Shown here piece by piece: positions 7,878 through 16,818 of a stretch of DNA of 64,000 nt (its first letter is position 1; every line of letters begins with the position of its first letter). Below the pieces are notes generated by a model. It was not told the DNA's origin. It ran no database searches and was given only the letters and a program-made list of their open reading frames with translations. Position numbers and translations under genes: made by a program. The DNA is taken from positions 36,669 through 100,668 of the forward strand of contig JAGDZK010000001.1 in assembly GCA_049115935.1 (NCBI GenBank), read 5' to 3'. The DNA comes from Bermanella sp049115935 (lineage in GTDB: Bacteria; Pseudomonadota; Gammaproteobacteria; Pseudomonadales; Oceanobacteraceae).

Positions 7878-9110
7878 TTAATGAGTGGCTATATTTGCAC
7901 CAGAAAGTAGCTGGTAAAGCTGGATGGCCAAGAACCCAAAACACATGATTGCGCCTAAATATGGCACCCAAACTTTAACTGGGGCCGCATCTTGTGGGGC
8001 AGGGTTTTGTAATAACTTAATAAGAGCCACATTCACCAGTAAAAATACGACTAAAATAATGAAGCTAGTGACCTTGGCCAAGGTGGTTAAGTTAAGGTTA
8101 GTGGCGAGTAACCAGACAATAAACCCTAATAAGAGCGTGGCGATATAAGGGGTTTTACGTGTGCTGTGTATGGTTGAAAGCCAAGCGGGAGCCATGCCTT
8201 GTTTACCCATGCCATAAAGCACTCGCGAGCCCATAATGATTTGCACTAACGCACCGTTGACCACGGCTGCTAGGGAGATCAGGCTGATAAACCAAGCAGC
8301 TTGTTCACTGTGCTGTTGCATGATGTCAGCCATGGGCGCTTTACTGGCGATCAAGGTTGCAACCGGTAATTGTAAAACCGCCGCTAGAGCAATGGCGTAA
8401 TAAAAAAGGCTGCTAATGACAATGGCACTGATGATGGCTTTAGGCAGGGTTTTGGTGGGGTCTTTTACCTCTTCTGCCATGTTGACCATGTCTTCAAAAC
8501 CAATAAACGCATAAAAAGCCAAAAACGCCCCTAGCAAAATACCAAACCAAATGCCGCTGTCATTGATGGGCGGGGTCAGTTCTGGCAAGCGTTCTGGCAG
8601 TGTTAAAAATGCAGGGGCACTGAATACTAAAATCATCACAAGGCCCACTATGCCCATTACGGTTGTAATGGCGGTGACCATCACCGATTCACTGACGCCC
8701 CAAATGGCTAAAAAGGTCATGGCCAAAAGTAAAATGGTCATGGCCCAAAAATCAGGTATGTCGATAAAAACTTGTAAATAACCCACAAAGCCATTGGTGA
8801 TGGTCGCCGCGCTGACAATGCCGGTTAAAATCACCATCCAACCCACTAGGCTTGATAACTGTTTAATGCCAAAGGCGGCCTGAATATAAACCGCTTCACC
8901 TGCACTTTTGGGGTAGCGTGCACTGAGCGCACAATAACTGTAACCACTTAAACCAGCTAAAAGAGCGGCGACTAAAAACGAGATAGGCGCATAGATGCCG
9001 GCAGTAATGGCCACTTTACCCACTAACACATAGATGCCAGCCCCTAAAATAGTGCCAAGACCATAAAGGGTGAGCATGGTGTAACCAATGGAGCGTTTCA
9101 GTTCAGTCAT
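7878..9110 (-). CDS. APC-family amino-acid permease
   Basis: A 410-residue inner-membrane transporter of the amino acid-polyamine-organocation superfamily, with about 11-12 hydrophobic helices. The N-terminal helix carries the family's unwound glycine motif (GLGTILGAGIYVLVG), and the conserved region around FYAFIGFEDMVNMAEEVKDPTKTLPKAI in the middle is the typical loop of APC amino-acid transporters. The substrate cannot be assigned; the position directly upstream of gcvP suggests glycine or another gcv-related amino acid, but that is inference. It starts 114 bases after the kinase gene ends and may be transcribed with it. Confidence 0.9.
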   Translation of the reverse strand: MTELKRSIGYTMLTLYGLGTILGAGIYVLVGKVAITAGIYAPISFLVAALLAGLSGYSYCALSARYPKSAGEAVYIQAAFGIKQLSSLVGWMVILTGIVSAATITNGFVGYLQVFIDIPDFWAMTILLLAMTFLAIWGVSESVMVTAITTVMGIVGLVMILVFSAPAFLTLPERLPELTPPINDSGIWFGILLGAFLAFYAFIGFEDMVNMAEEVKDPTKTLPKAIISAIVISSLFYYAIALAAVLQLPVATLIASKAPMADIMQQHSEQAAWFISLISLAAVVNGALVQIIMGSRVLYGMGKQGMAPAWLSTIHSTRKTPYIATLLLGFIVWLLATNLNLTTLAKVTSFIILVVFLLVNVALIKLLQNPAPQDAAPVKVWVPYLGAIMCFGFLAIQLYQLLSGANIATH

Positions 9111-9224
9111 ACTGTCAGTGTAATTTGTTAAAAATCAGTATTGTAAGTTAACAAGTATTCCGCAGCTTGAGGTAGATCATGCAATTGAAAAACAAAACAA
9201 AACAAAACAAAAAAGAAAATAAAT

Positions 9225-11921
9225 TTAGTTGGGCTGAGGGTTGGCCAATAACCAAGACAATAGCACCTGTTCAAGCAAGGTATGCTCGATGGGTTTTGGA
9301 ATAAAATCGTTCATGCCCGCATTTAAGCATTTCTCTTGATCACTTTTCATGGTGTTAGCCGTAACCGCTATGATGGGGGTGTGTATATGAATAGAGCCTG
9401 CTTTGCCTAAGCGAATTTGCTGGGTGGTTTCAAAGCCATCCATTCTAGGCATTTGGCAGTCCATTAAAATTAAACAGTAGGGTGATTGGTTGCGAGCATT
9501 TAACTGACTTAGGGCATCAATACCATCTTGAGCAACATGAACTTTGAAGCCGAGCTCTTCAAGTAAATCTGTGGCCACTAATTGATTAATAGGGTTGTCT
9601 TCAACCAATAAAATATCAATATTTTTTGACTGGGCTAAATAATCTTGAATGGTCAGCTGTTGGGCTTTATCTGTAACCTTTAAGCTATTTAGATAATCAT
9701 GGGTGATAAGTGGATAAGCTTGTTTTAATGCCTGCCCATTATCACCTATGACGCTTAATGCTAAAAATAAATCGGATGTGTTAACCGGTTTAGAAAAGTG
9801 AGCGCTAAAACCGATGTCGGCCATTACCTGATTCTCATTCTCCATGACCATTGAGGTCATCATCACTAAATGCATAGGATTAAATCGAGGGTCTTGTTTG
9901 AGTTGGCGGCCAAGTTCAATACCGTCCATGTGGGGCATTTGCATATCTAAAATAGTAATATCAAATAAAGCCAGCCCTTTTAATAGGCGTTTCTCACACA
10001 TCATTATGGCTTGTTTACCAGAATTGGCTTGAGTGACTTGAATGCCCCAGTGGGTGAGCTGATCCGCTAGAATGCTTAAGTTTACTGGGTTGTCGTCCAC
10101 AATTAAAATCTCAAGCTGGCTAACATCAAAGTTCGGTGCAACAATTTCACCACTATCTGACTTTTCAATTAAAATATTGCCGTAAAACCGACTACCTTGA
10201 TTGTGTTTACTTTTAAATTGAATATTACCTCCCATTGCAACGACTAAGCGTTTAACAATAGCAAGGCCTAATCCTGTGCCGCCGTATTTTCGTGTATACG
10301 ATGCATCTACCTGAGAAAAAGCATCAAATAAGTTACCTTGATTGTCTTCTGGGATTCCGATGCCTGTATCTTCCACACTGAAATTAAGCTGCCAGTTTTT
10401 TTCTGTATAGGGTGTTAGCGAAACGGTCAGCACAACGTGGCCTTCGTTTGTAAATTTAATTGCGTTTGCTAATAGATTGGTGAGTAACTGACGGATACGA
10501 CTGGGGTCACCTTTGACGCGTGTGGTCTCTATATTTATAGTGTCTAAGATCAATTCTAAGTTTTTATTTTCAGCAAGCTGAGCTAGGTTGTCCACCAGTT
10601 TTGCAAGTAAATTGTTTAAATCAAAATCTATGATTTCTAAATTCAGTTTATTGGCTTCAATTTTAGAAAAATCCAAAATATCATTAATTAAGGCAAGCAA
10701 GGACTGTGCGCTTGAAAGGGCAATTGTAATTCTTTGTTTTTGTAAATGATTTAATGGTGTGTTTTTTAGCAGTCCAAGCATGCCCATAACACCGTTGAGC
10801 GGTGTGCGTATTTCATGGCTCATGCTGGCCAGGAACTCGCCTTTTATTCGAGTGGCTATTTCAGCTTTTTCTTTGGCCTCTATCAGAGCGGATTCTTTAT
10901 TCTTTTGATCGGTAATATCTTGGTTGGTACCAACAATATGACTGGCTTCTTGAAGATGATTGTATTCAATGATTGAATGAACATGAATGTATTTTATAGT
11001 GTTACTGCTAGTTATAATCCTGAAAGTGAAATCCAAGTTTCTTTTATTTTGAATAGCGTCACTAAATAGATTTAGAACTCTGTTTTTGTCATTAGGATGA
11101 AGTTTACTTTCAAATAATTCAAACAGATTAGTGTCTTCTTGTGGCAAACTTTCGTTAAAAATCTCCCACATCTTTTTATCCCAATGCAGAGTCTGGGTTG
11201 ATAGGTTGTACTTCCAAATGCCTAAATTCGCACTATCTGCTGCCAGTTGCATTCGATGATGTTTGACACCCTCATTGAACATGGTACGACGAATCAGTTT
11301 AAGTGTGGGATTGAAGATATATAAATATTCTAAAACTAAAACTAAAATACCCAATAACCAAATTATCAGTTCGGTTGTTAAGCTGTTGGTTAGATGCTCT
11401 TGAGCTTCATTTTCATAGGCACTGACAATGATGTTTAAGCGAAACAAAAGGTAGCTGACATTTTCTATATCAAATTGGCTTAATTGCTTATCTTTTAGTT
11501 GATCAACATTTTTTGCGTTTAGAATATCCAGCGCACTTTGCGTGTAATGGATGATTTTTTCATTAAGTGAGGGGTCTCCATTAAAATATAGCGCTTGAAT
11601 CTCTTCAGAATAATCTAAGGCTATTAGTCCGCGGTGATTGTTTAGCATGAGATTTGCGGATTCACGAATCAAACTGCGGGTATTCTCTTGAATATTACCC
11701 TCGCTTTTGAGCTGTTTAATAAAGGTATTAACCCCTAGGGCAATACGCTGGGAGAGCATACGCTGGCGGCCAGCCTGGTTAATAAGGTCGGCATCGTATT
11801 CTTGACCTTTAAGCAGGAAGCTCATGGTGATCATCGAGGCAGTAGAAATCAGCGCGATGATGCATAGGGCAATAATAATCCTAATGCGTGATCGCTGAAT
11901 CACTGGGGTTGAGTTTGCCAA
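9225..11921 (-). CDS. membrane hybrid sensor histidine kinase with PilJ-type sensor, PAS and two receiver domains
   Basis: An 898-residue hybrid kinase. Domains in order: TM1 (about 14-37); a periplasmic PilJ/NarX-like four-helix sensor starting with LINQAGRQRMLSQRI (47-61); TM2 (about 183-203); PAS_3 domain (about 225-340); HisKA with phospho-acceptor His369 in SMSHEIRTP; HATPase_c (about 465-590) with the G boxes DTGIGIP and GGTGLGLAIV; receiver 1 with Asp659; receiver 2 with Asp821. There is no Hpt domain of its own, and an orphan Hpt gene lies at 16299-16664. The start is TTG at 11921; no better in-frame ATG exists nearby. It sits inside the glycine cleavage locus and is isolated from gcvH by a terminator. 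The ligand is unknown. Confidence 0.93.
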   Translation of the reverse strand: MANSTPVIQRSRIRIIIALCIIALISTASMITMSFLLKGQEYDADLINQAGRQRMLSQRIALGVNTFIKQLKSEGNIQENTRSLIRESANLMLNNHRGLIALDYSEEIQALYFNGDPSLNEKIIHYTQSALDILNAKNVDQLKDKQLSQFDIENVSYLLFRLNIIVSAYENEAQEHLTNSLTTELIIWLLGILVLVLEYLYIFNPTLKLIRRTMFNEGVKHHRMQLAADSANLGIWKYNLSTQTLHWDKKMWEIFNESLPQEDTNLFELFESKLHPNDKNRVLNLFSDAIQNKRNLDFTFRIITSSNTIKYIHVHSIIEYNHLQEASHIVGTNQDITDQKNKESALIEAKEKAEIATRIKGEFLASMSHEIRTPLNGVMGMLGLLKNTPLNHLQKQRITIALSSAQSLLALINDILDFSKIEANKLNLEIIDFDLNNLLAKLVDNLAQLAENKNLELILDTINIETTRVKGDPSRIRQLLTNLLANAIKFTNEGHVVLTVSLTPYTEKNWQLNFSVEDTGIGIPEDNQGNLFDAFSQVDASYTRKYGGTGLGLAIVKRLVVAMGGNIQFKSKHNQGSRFYGNILIEKSDSGEIVAPNFDVSQLEILIVDDNPVNLSILADQLTHWGIQVTQANSGKQAIMMCEKRLLKGLALFDITILDMQMPHMDGIELGRQLKQDPRFNPMHLVMMTSMVMENENQVMADIGFSAHFSKPVNTSDLFLALSVIGDNGQALKQAYPLITHDYLNSLKVTDKAQQLTIQDYLAQSKNIDILLVEDNPINQLVATDLLEELGFKVHVAQDGIDALSQLNARNQSPYCLILMDCQMPRMDGFETTQQIRLGKAGSIHIHTPIIAVTANTMKSDQEKCLNAGMNDFIPKPIEHTLLEQVLLSWLLANPQPN

Positions 11922-12025
11922 AATATGCCTATAAAAAGTCCGTTAGCGGCCAAATTGGGCGCATTTACTTAATATTAGACCAATATTATTAAGGCATTAG
12001 ACAATGGAGGTATAAGGTAGGGGCG

Positions 12026-12056
12026 AAAAAAAAAGCAGCCTAAGCTGCTTTTTTAA
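12026..12056 (-). terminator. gcvH: rho-independent terminator of gcvH
   Basis: The stem GCAGC/GCTGC (with flanking A/T pairs) and a CTAA loop lie at about 12031-12054, followed on the minus strand by at least eight T. It comes directly after the gcvH stop and separates gcvH from the kinase gene. Confidence 0.9.
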
Positions 12057-12065
12057 AGGGAATGC

Positions 12066-12449
12066 TTATTCGCATTCGGCGGCATATTGCTCAGCCGTTA
12101 GCAGGTCTTCAAGTTCACTTTCTTCAGAAAGTTTAACCTTGAAGAACCATGCGCCGTCGTATGGCTCGCTGTTGGCTTTTTCTGGCTCGTCAGCTAGTTC
12201 TTCATTGATTTCGATGATCTCACCAGAAACCGGCGCGTAAATATCGCTGGCGGCTTTAACGGACTCAACGACCGCAATAGAGTCATCTTTGTTTACTTCG
12301 CTACCGACTTCTGGCAATTCTACGAATACCACATCGCCTAGTTGCTCTTGGGCGAAATCAGTAATACCAACAGTCACAATGCCATTGCCTTCGTCACGGA
12401 TCCACTCGTGTGACGCGACGTATTTTAGTTCGGCTGGGATTTGAGCCAT
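12066..12449 (-). CDS. gcvH: glycine cleavage system H protein
   Basis: A 127-residue lipoyl carrier protein that shuttles the aminomethyl intermediate between the P, T and L proteins. The lipoylated lysine is Lys65 in VVESVKAASDIYAP, and the flanking beta-hairpin sequence is standard for the family, as is the length. ATG at 12449 follows AAGGAA. It is 107 bases downstream of gcvT, with a possible weak stem-loop (AAGGGGTT...AACCCCTT) in the gap, and ends at a strong terminator, so gcvT-gcvH form one unit and gcvP another. Confidence 0.98.
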   Translation of the reverse strand: MAQIPAELKYVASHEWIRDEGNGIVTVGITDFAQEQLGDVVFVELPEVGSEVNKDDSIAVVESVKAASDIYAPVSGEIIEINEELADEPEKANSEPYDGAWFFKVKLSEESELEDLLTAEQYAAECE

Positions 12450-12556
12450 GGTGTGTTCCTTAAATGGGTGTTAATTATGGGGCTAGTTTAGCCCGAATAA
12501 ATTTTTTTAAAAGGGGTTAGCGGGTATCTAAACCAGCAAACCCCTTGCTGAATCAA

Positions 12557-13648
12557 TTATTCGTAAACTTTTTTGCCATTACGCACAAAAGGCATATTCA
12601 CCATACGAACAGGGACAGCCTTACCACGCATATCGACGGCACATTCAGTACCGGCATCAACTGGTACGCGGGCCATGGCAATTGAAAGCTGTAAAGTAGG
12701 ACTGAAAGTACCTGAAGTCACTTCACCTTTTTTATCGCTGGTGGTAAAAATTACGCTCTGATGACTGCGCATGACGCCGCGAGTCTCAAGCACTAGGCCC
12801 ACTAGCTTGTATTCGATACCCGCTTCTTTTTCAGCCAATAGCGCCGCTTTACCGATGAATTCGCGGTCGTCTTTAAGGGCCAGAGTCCAGCCCATACCTG
12901 CCTGCCAAGGAGAGATGGTCTCGTCCATGTCGTTACCGTAAAGATTCATACCGGCTTCAAGACGAAGCGTATCACGGGCACCTAAGCCAGCTGGCTTAAC
13001 GCCCACTTTAAGTAAGGCATCCCAAAAGGCAGCGGCTTCGCTTTGTGGAATCATGATCTCTAGGCCATCTTCACCTGTGTAGCCAGTGCGACCGATGAAC
13101 CAGTCAGCGCAGGGTAAACCTTGGAAAATAGAGAGTTGCTCAATGATAGCGGCTTGTTCTGGGCTGGCAGCTTGCTTGGCTTTTTCAATGGCTTCAGGGC
13201 CTTGTACGGCAATCATGGCCAGTTGTGGGTGCTCGGTTAATTGCGCGTCAAATTTGGCAATTTGTTGGTTCATCCACGCTAAATCTTTTTCGCGGGTGGC
13301 GCAGTTTACAACCACGCGGTAACCGCCAAGGGCATCTGCACGGTAAACGATTAAATCGTCAATGACGCCACCTTTCTCGTTTAACATGCCGCTGTATAGG
13401 GCTTTACCTTCTGCTTTAAGTTTGGCCACATCGTTGGCTAATAAGTATTGAAGGTAAGCGGTGGCGTCTGTGCCTGTGATGTCCACAACCGTCATGTGGC
13501 TTACATCAAACATGCCAGCATCTTCACGTACAACATTGTGCTCTTGGATTTGAGAGCCGTAGTGGATCGGCATATCCCAGCCACCAAAGTCGACAATTTT
13601 CGCGCCAGCGGCTAAATGTGCATCATATAAAGCGGTGCGTTGACCCAT
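12557..13648 (-). CDS. gcvT: aminomethyltransferase, glycine cleavage T protein
   Basis: A 363-residue T protein that releases ammonia from the H-bound aminomethyl group and makes 5,10-methylene-tetrahydrofolate. The N-terminus MGQRTALYDAHLAAGAKIVDFGGWDMPIHYGS and the segment AGMFDVSHMTVVDITG are characteristic. I chose the ATG at 13648 and not the upstream in-frame start at 13693, because AGGAT lies correctly before it and a TATAAT box overlaps the upstream start. It heads the gcvTH unit, with the secreted-protein gene upstream on the same strand and a 108-base gap between them. Confidence 0.97.
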   Translation of the reverse strand: MGQRTALYDAHLAAGAKIVDFGGWDMPIHYGSQIQEHNVVREDAGMFDVSHMTVVDITGTDATAYLQYLLANDVAKLKAEGKALYSGMLNEKGGVIDDLIVYRADALGGYRVVVNCATREKDLAWMNQQIAKFDAQLTEHPQLAMIAVQGPEAIEKAKQAASPEQAAIIEQLSIFQGLPCADWFIGRTGYTGEDGLEIMIPQSEAAAFWDALLKVGVKPAGLGARDTLRLEAGMNLYGNDMDETISPWQAGMGWTLALKDDREFIGKAALLAEKEAGIEYKLVGLVLETRGVMRSHQSVIFTTSDKKGEVTSGTFSPTLQLSIAMARVPVDAGTECAVDMRGKAVPVRMVNMPFVRNGKKVYE

Positions 13649-13691
13649 GGATATAATCCTAGTGTTGGTGTGGTTTGAAATAAAAGGCGGC

Positions 13692-13697
13692 ATTATA
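13692..13697 (-). promoter_or_regulatory. gcvT: probable -10 box of the gcvTH promoter
   Basis: A perfect TATAAT on the minus strand, 43 bases upstream of the gcvT ATG. The -35 region is weak (TTTCGC at 17-base spacing), so an activator may be needed. The short distance leaves no room for a tandem glycine riboswitch. Confidence 0.5.
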
Positions 13698-13756
13698 CCT
13701 AGGCTTGAGCAAAGGCGAAACGCAGAGTTTTCATGGCAAGATGAATGGGGTGCTAA

Positions 13757-14599
13757 TTAAGGGGTAGGAGCCACATTCCAGCGGCCAACTCCACGGTCGA
13801 TAAATTCTGTGGCTAAGCGGCCAGTGCTTGACGCCGAGTTGGTAACATTAAGATTGGTACTGGTTGGCACATTCATAAAGAAGCCTTTGCTGGCGGTTTG
13901 GCCTGAACCCCAATTTAATTGGTCTTTTTGAAATGATAGGAAGAAATCCGAGGTGCCAGCTGAGCCATCACTGTTACCCACTGTAAGGCTTTGAATGTTG
14001 GCAAGAGATACACAGTCAACACCCTCATTACATGAGCCAGTACTCTCACCGATATGAGTGGCACGGTTGGTGGTAGTTGTACCACCGGTTCCAGTGAACA
14101 AACTTGCAGCATTGCCGTTGATGGTCATACCGATATTGCCGCTGAAATTTGTAAAGTCACCTTGCAATACACCCTTAGCGTCTTCAAAACCGATGCGAAA
14201 ACCCATCATGTTGTTTTTACTGGCGGTTAAAGTGTTGTCTACAGCCCATTCAAAATAAGGGTTTTCAAATTCAAACGGCACAATGGTATTAGTGGCGGTA
14301 TCAATGTAACCAAGGGAGATGTTGTTGGCATTGAAGTCTGTGCCCACATTGACGCCATTATCATAGCCAGCGCCTAGAGTTAGGCTGTCTGCATTGGCTT
14401 GAATTTTGACGCTTTGGCCAAATGTGATGCGGCTGATTTTGTTGTCGTCAACTAAACGAGTGTCCATTTCGATATACGCTTGGCCAACGGTTTGCTCCAT
14501 TTGAGCATCATCCATTGGTTGCAACTGTGCCGTGGCGTGATGATTCACAGCAAAAACGCCTGCCAGCAGTAATGTTGTATATGAAAATATCGTATTCAT
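13757..14599 (-). CDS. secreted or outer-membrane protein, DUF6160-like N-terminus
   Basis: A 280-residue exported protein: signal peptide MNTIFSYTTLLLAGVFAVNHHATA, then LQPMDDAQMEQTVGQA, a motif resembling the LDD...VTGQAG start of the DUF6160-type proteins of marine gammaproteobacteria. The body is rich in Asn, Thr, Ser and Gly with predicted beta strands and few charged residues, suggesting a beta-helix or beta-sandwich exposed at the cell surface. Two cysteines occur in SCNEGVDC. No function is known to me. It lies upstream of gcvT on the same strand, with a promoter-like element between them, so it is probably not part of the gcv unit. Confidence 0.65.
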   Translation of the reverse strand: MNTIFSYTTLLLAGVFAVNHHATAQLQPMDDAQMEQTVGQAYIEMDTRLVDDNKISRITFGQSVKIQANADSLTLGAGYDNGVNVGTDFNANNISLGYIDTATNTIVPFEFENPYFEWAVDNTLTASKNNMMGFRIGFEDAKGVLQGDFTNFSGNIGMTINGNAASLFTGTGGTTTTNRATHIGESTGSCNEGVDCVSLANIQSLTVGNSDGSAGTSDFFLSFQKDQLNWGSGQTASKGFFMNVPTSTNLNVTNSASSTGRLATEFIDRGVGRWNVAPTP

Positions 14600-15043
14600 G
14601 GGCTTTTTATTATTTTTATCCCGTTTTGGTCCGTGTCGGCCAAAAAAAATTAGGTGTGCAGATTAGCCTAAAGCCGGCAGTTGTCAAAGTGCCCAAGTCT
14701 GCTTTTTTTATGTAACAACGTGTTACTGGCACTTATGTCCACTGAATAAAAAAATTATTGGGTCATATGTACCAATTGAACCCCTATTCACTTGTTTTTT
14801 ATCATAAAATATCAGACACAAGCATGAGTTGATGGTTCGCTGTATTTTTACCAATATTAATATGTTGGCACTTTATAACTAGTTATTGATTGGGCTGCCT
14901 GAGTTTACGTCTAAAGCATATTCGTATTTTCTAACCAGAAGCTGGTCGTTACCGTCATTGCTGGGCAGACCTTAGCTGTGGTTACATAGGCGACTTTCAT
15001 AAACGATAGATACAAAAAACCAATAAAAATAAGGAATACGAAT
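14600..15043. other. intergenic region between divergent genes, no gene seen
   Basis: This AT-rich 444-base gap separates the divergent secreted-protein gene and the DsbA-like isomerase gene. I see no coding frame or RNA gene. A short inverted repeat GTAACA-ACG-TGTTAC lies at 14712-14726 and could be an operator. AAGGA precedes the ATG at 15044. Confidence 0.5.
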
Positions 15044-15634
15044 ATGGCGAAAACCTTGGATTTTTACTTCGATTTTGTCAGCCCTTACAGCTACCTTGCC
15101 ATGACACAATTGCCACAAGCACTGGCTGCGTATGATGTGGATGTGAATTATAAGCCTGTGTTTTTAGGGGCTTTGCACCAAGCTCAAGAAATGCCATCAC
15201 CTGCATTTATACCCAATAAAGCTAAATGGATTCACCGTGATTGCCACTTATGGGCAGACCATTACCAAGTGCCTATGAATTGGCCAAAACAGTTTCCGTT
15301 TAATACCATCTTTTTACTTAGAGCTTGTCTGTACATTCAGCAGACACAAGCGGATAAGATTCCGTATTTTGTTGAACATACATTTAATGCTATTTGGCAA
15401 GATGGCCTTGATGTGAATAACGAGCAAGCGGTGGCAGAGCACTTTATTCGCCTGGGTTTTGATATGAATGATATTTTGGCAGGTTGCCAACAGGCCAATA
15501 TTAAAGACGGACTCAAGCAAACGGTTACCGATGCCCATGAGTTAGGGTTGTTTGGTGTACCTGCCTTTAAAGTAGGTAACGATGTGTTTTTTGGTCAAGA
15601 TCGACTCATGTTTGTCCAAAAGGCCTTGGCGTAA
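15044..15634 (+). CDS. 2-hydroxychromene-2-carboxylate isomerase family protein (DsbA-like fold)
   Basis: A 196-residue protein of the DsbA/kappa-class GST superfamily. The N-terminus LDFYFDFVSPYSYLAMTQL has the serine (SPYS) used by HCCA isomerases to activate glutathione in place of the CXXC of true DsbA. The cis-proline region appears late as LGLFGVPAFKVGNDVFFGQDRL. HCCA isomerase acts in naphthalene-type aromatic degradation, but no such pathway is present here, so a general glutathione-dependent role is as likely. It has a good AAGGA ribosome site. The methyltransferase gene begins 3 bases after its stop, so they are probably co-transcribed. Confidence 0.88.
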   Translation: MAKTLDFYFDFVSPYSYLAMTQLPQALAAYDVDVNYKPVFLGALHQAQEMPSPAFIPNKAKWIHRDCHLWADHYQVPMNWPKQFPFNTIFLLRACLYIQQTQADKIPYFVEHTFNAIWQDGLDVNNEQAVAEHFIRLGFDMNDILAGCQQANIKDGLKQTVTDAHELGLFGVPAFKVGNDVFFGQDRLMFVQKALA

Positions 15635-15637
15635 TTT

Positions 15638-16297
15638 ATGTATTCACACGTTGCATGTCCTTTATGCGAAAGCCGCGATCACCGCTTGTTTCATCAAGAT
15701 AACAACAGGCGAAGCAAACGGGTATATTTGAGTTGCCAGCAGTGTCATTTGGTATTTGTGCCTGCTGAGTTTTATTTAACTCAAGCTCAAGAAAAGGCGG
15801 AATATGATCAACATGAAAATGATGTGCAAGACGACGGCTACAGGCAGTTTTTAAGCCGTCTGTGGTTGCCACTTAAAGAGCGTCTGTCGGTCAATCAAAA
15901 GGTGTTGGATTTTGGCTGTGGCCCAGGACCTTTGTTGGCAAGCATGATGAAAGATGATGGCATGGAAGTGAGTGTGTTTGACCACTTTTATCACCCTGAG
16001 CAATCAGTTTTAAAAGCAAATTATTATGACGCAATCACCGCCACAGAAGTGATTGAACATTTGCATCAGCCCAAGCATGTGTTTAAGCAATGGTTGACCA
16101 TGCTCAAAGCAAATGGCTATTTAGCCGTTATGACCAAGCGAGTCACCGGTCGTGAGGCCTTTGCTAAATGGCATTATAAAAATGACTTAACTCATGTGTG
16201 CTTTTTTAGTGAGGCGTGTTTTATATGGCTCGCGCAAATGCATCAGTTAAGTTATACATTTGTTGGCAATGATGTGGTGATTTTTCACAAAAAATAA
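15638..16297 (+). CDS. class I SAM-dependent methyltransferase with N-terminal zinc-ribbon
   Basis: A 219-residue protein. An N-terminal four-cysteine region (CPLCESRDH ... LSCQQCH) could bind zinc. It is followed by a class I methyltransferase core: motif I VLDFGCGPGPLLASMM, an acidic residue near VSVFDHFYHP, and the post-I region DAITATEVIEHLHQPKHVF. The EVIEHL segment is typical of UbiG/CcoM-type small-molecule methyltransferases. The substrate is unknown. It follows the DsbA-like gene by 3 bases and converges with the Hpt gene, whose stop lies one base away. Confidence 0.85.
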   Translation: MYSHVACPLCESRDHRLFHQDNNRRSKRVYLSCQQCHLVFVPAEFYLTQAQEKAEYDQHENDVQDDGYRQFLSRLWLPLKERLSVNQKVLDFGCGPGPLLASMMKDDGMEVSVFDHFYHPEQSVLKANYYDAITATEVIEHLHQPKHVFKQWLTMLKANGYLAVMTKRVTGREAFAKWHYKNDLTHVCFFSEACFIWLAQMHQLSYTFVGNDVVIFHKK

Positions 16298-16298
16298 G

Positions 16299-16664
16299 TT
16301 AATCGGTTGGCAGGTCTTTGGCTTGTTTAACGGTGGCCAGTAGGGTTTCCATGGCTTGTGGAATGCTGGCGATTTCGTCTGAAATATCATGATTGCCATC
16401 TTTTAGCTTGTGATCAATTGAGGTACAAAGCGCAAACATTTCATCCGCGGCTAAATTACCAGTAACCCCTTTTAATGCATGGTTAATTTCATTCACGCTG
16501 GTCCAATCTTCTTGCTTGGCCGCTTCAATAATTCGGTTGCCGTCTTCCACATGGCTAGCTTCAAACATACCCAGTAAGCGTACATATAGGCTTTTCTTGC
16601 CACCTAATTGGGATAGGGCTTTTTTAAGATTTAAACCGGGTAGGTTTTCAGGCCAATCAGACAC
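16299..16664 (-). CDS. orphan histidine phosphotransfer (Hpt) protein
   Basis: A 121-residue stand-alone Hpt domain. The phosphorylatable histidine is in INHALKGVTGNLAADEMF, matching the family's HxLKGxxxNLG pattern, with the downstream CTSIDHKL helix also typical. It relays phosphate between receiver domains of hybrid kinases and response regulators. No kinase adjoins it. The nearest candidate is the double-receiver hybrid kinase at 9225-11921, which lacks an Hpt domain; the partnership is inference. It faces recC divergently across 154 bases. Confidence 0.9.
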   Translation of the reverse strand: MSDWPENLPGLNLKKALSQLGGKKSLYVRLLGMFEASHVEDGNRIIEAAKQEDWTSVNEINHALKGVTGNLAADEMFALCTSIDHKLKDGNHDISDEIASIPQAMETLLATVKQAKDLPTD

Positions 16665-16818
16665 GTTAGGCTCCTTTTTGCGCGCTAGTAATTAGTTTGG
16701 TTCAGCTTGGTAGAATGTCAAACTAGGGTTAAGGGATTTTTGAACTTTGCAGAGCTTTACTGGTGTTTTGTAAGTATCTGTTTTTAAATAGCTGTTTTTA
16801 ATAATCGGGCGCATTTTC

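Noticed and set aside
9188..9214. AAAAC repeated four times after the kinase gene
   Set aside because: A simple A-rich repeat with no stem; probably of no consequence.
12500..12550. Possible terminator between gcvT and gcvH
   Set aside because: The 8-bp arms enclose a long loop of about 20 bases; too weak to call, and gcvH has no obvious promoter of its own.
13649..13756. Possible glycine riboswitch upstream of gcvT
   Set aside because: Only about 37 bases lie between the predicted transcription start and the ATG, too short for the aptamer; the gcvP leader of about 66 bases is also too short.
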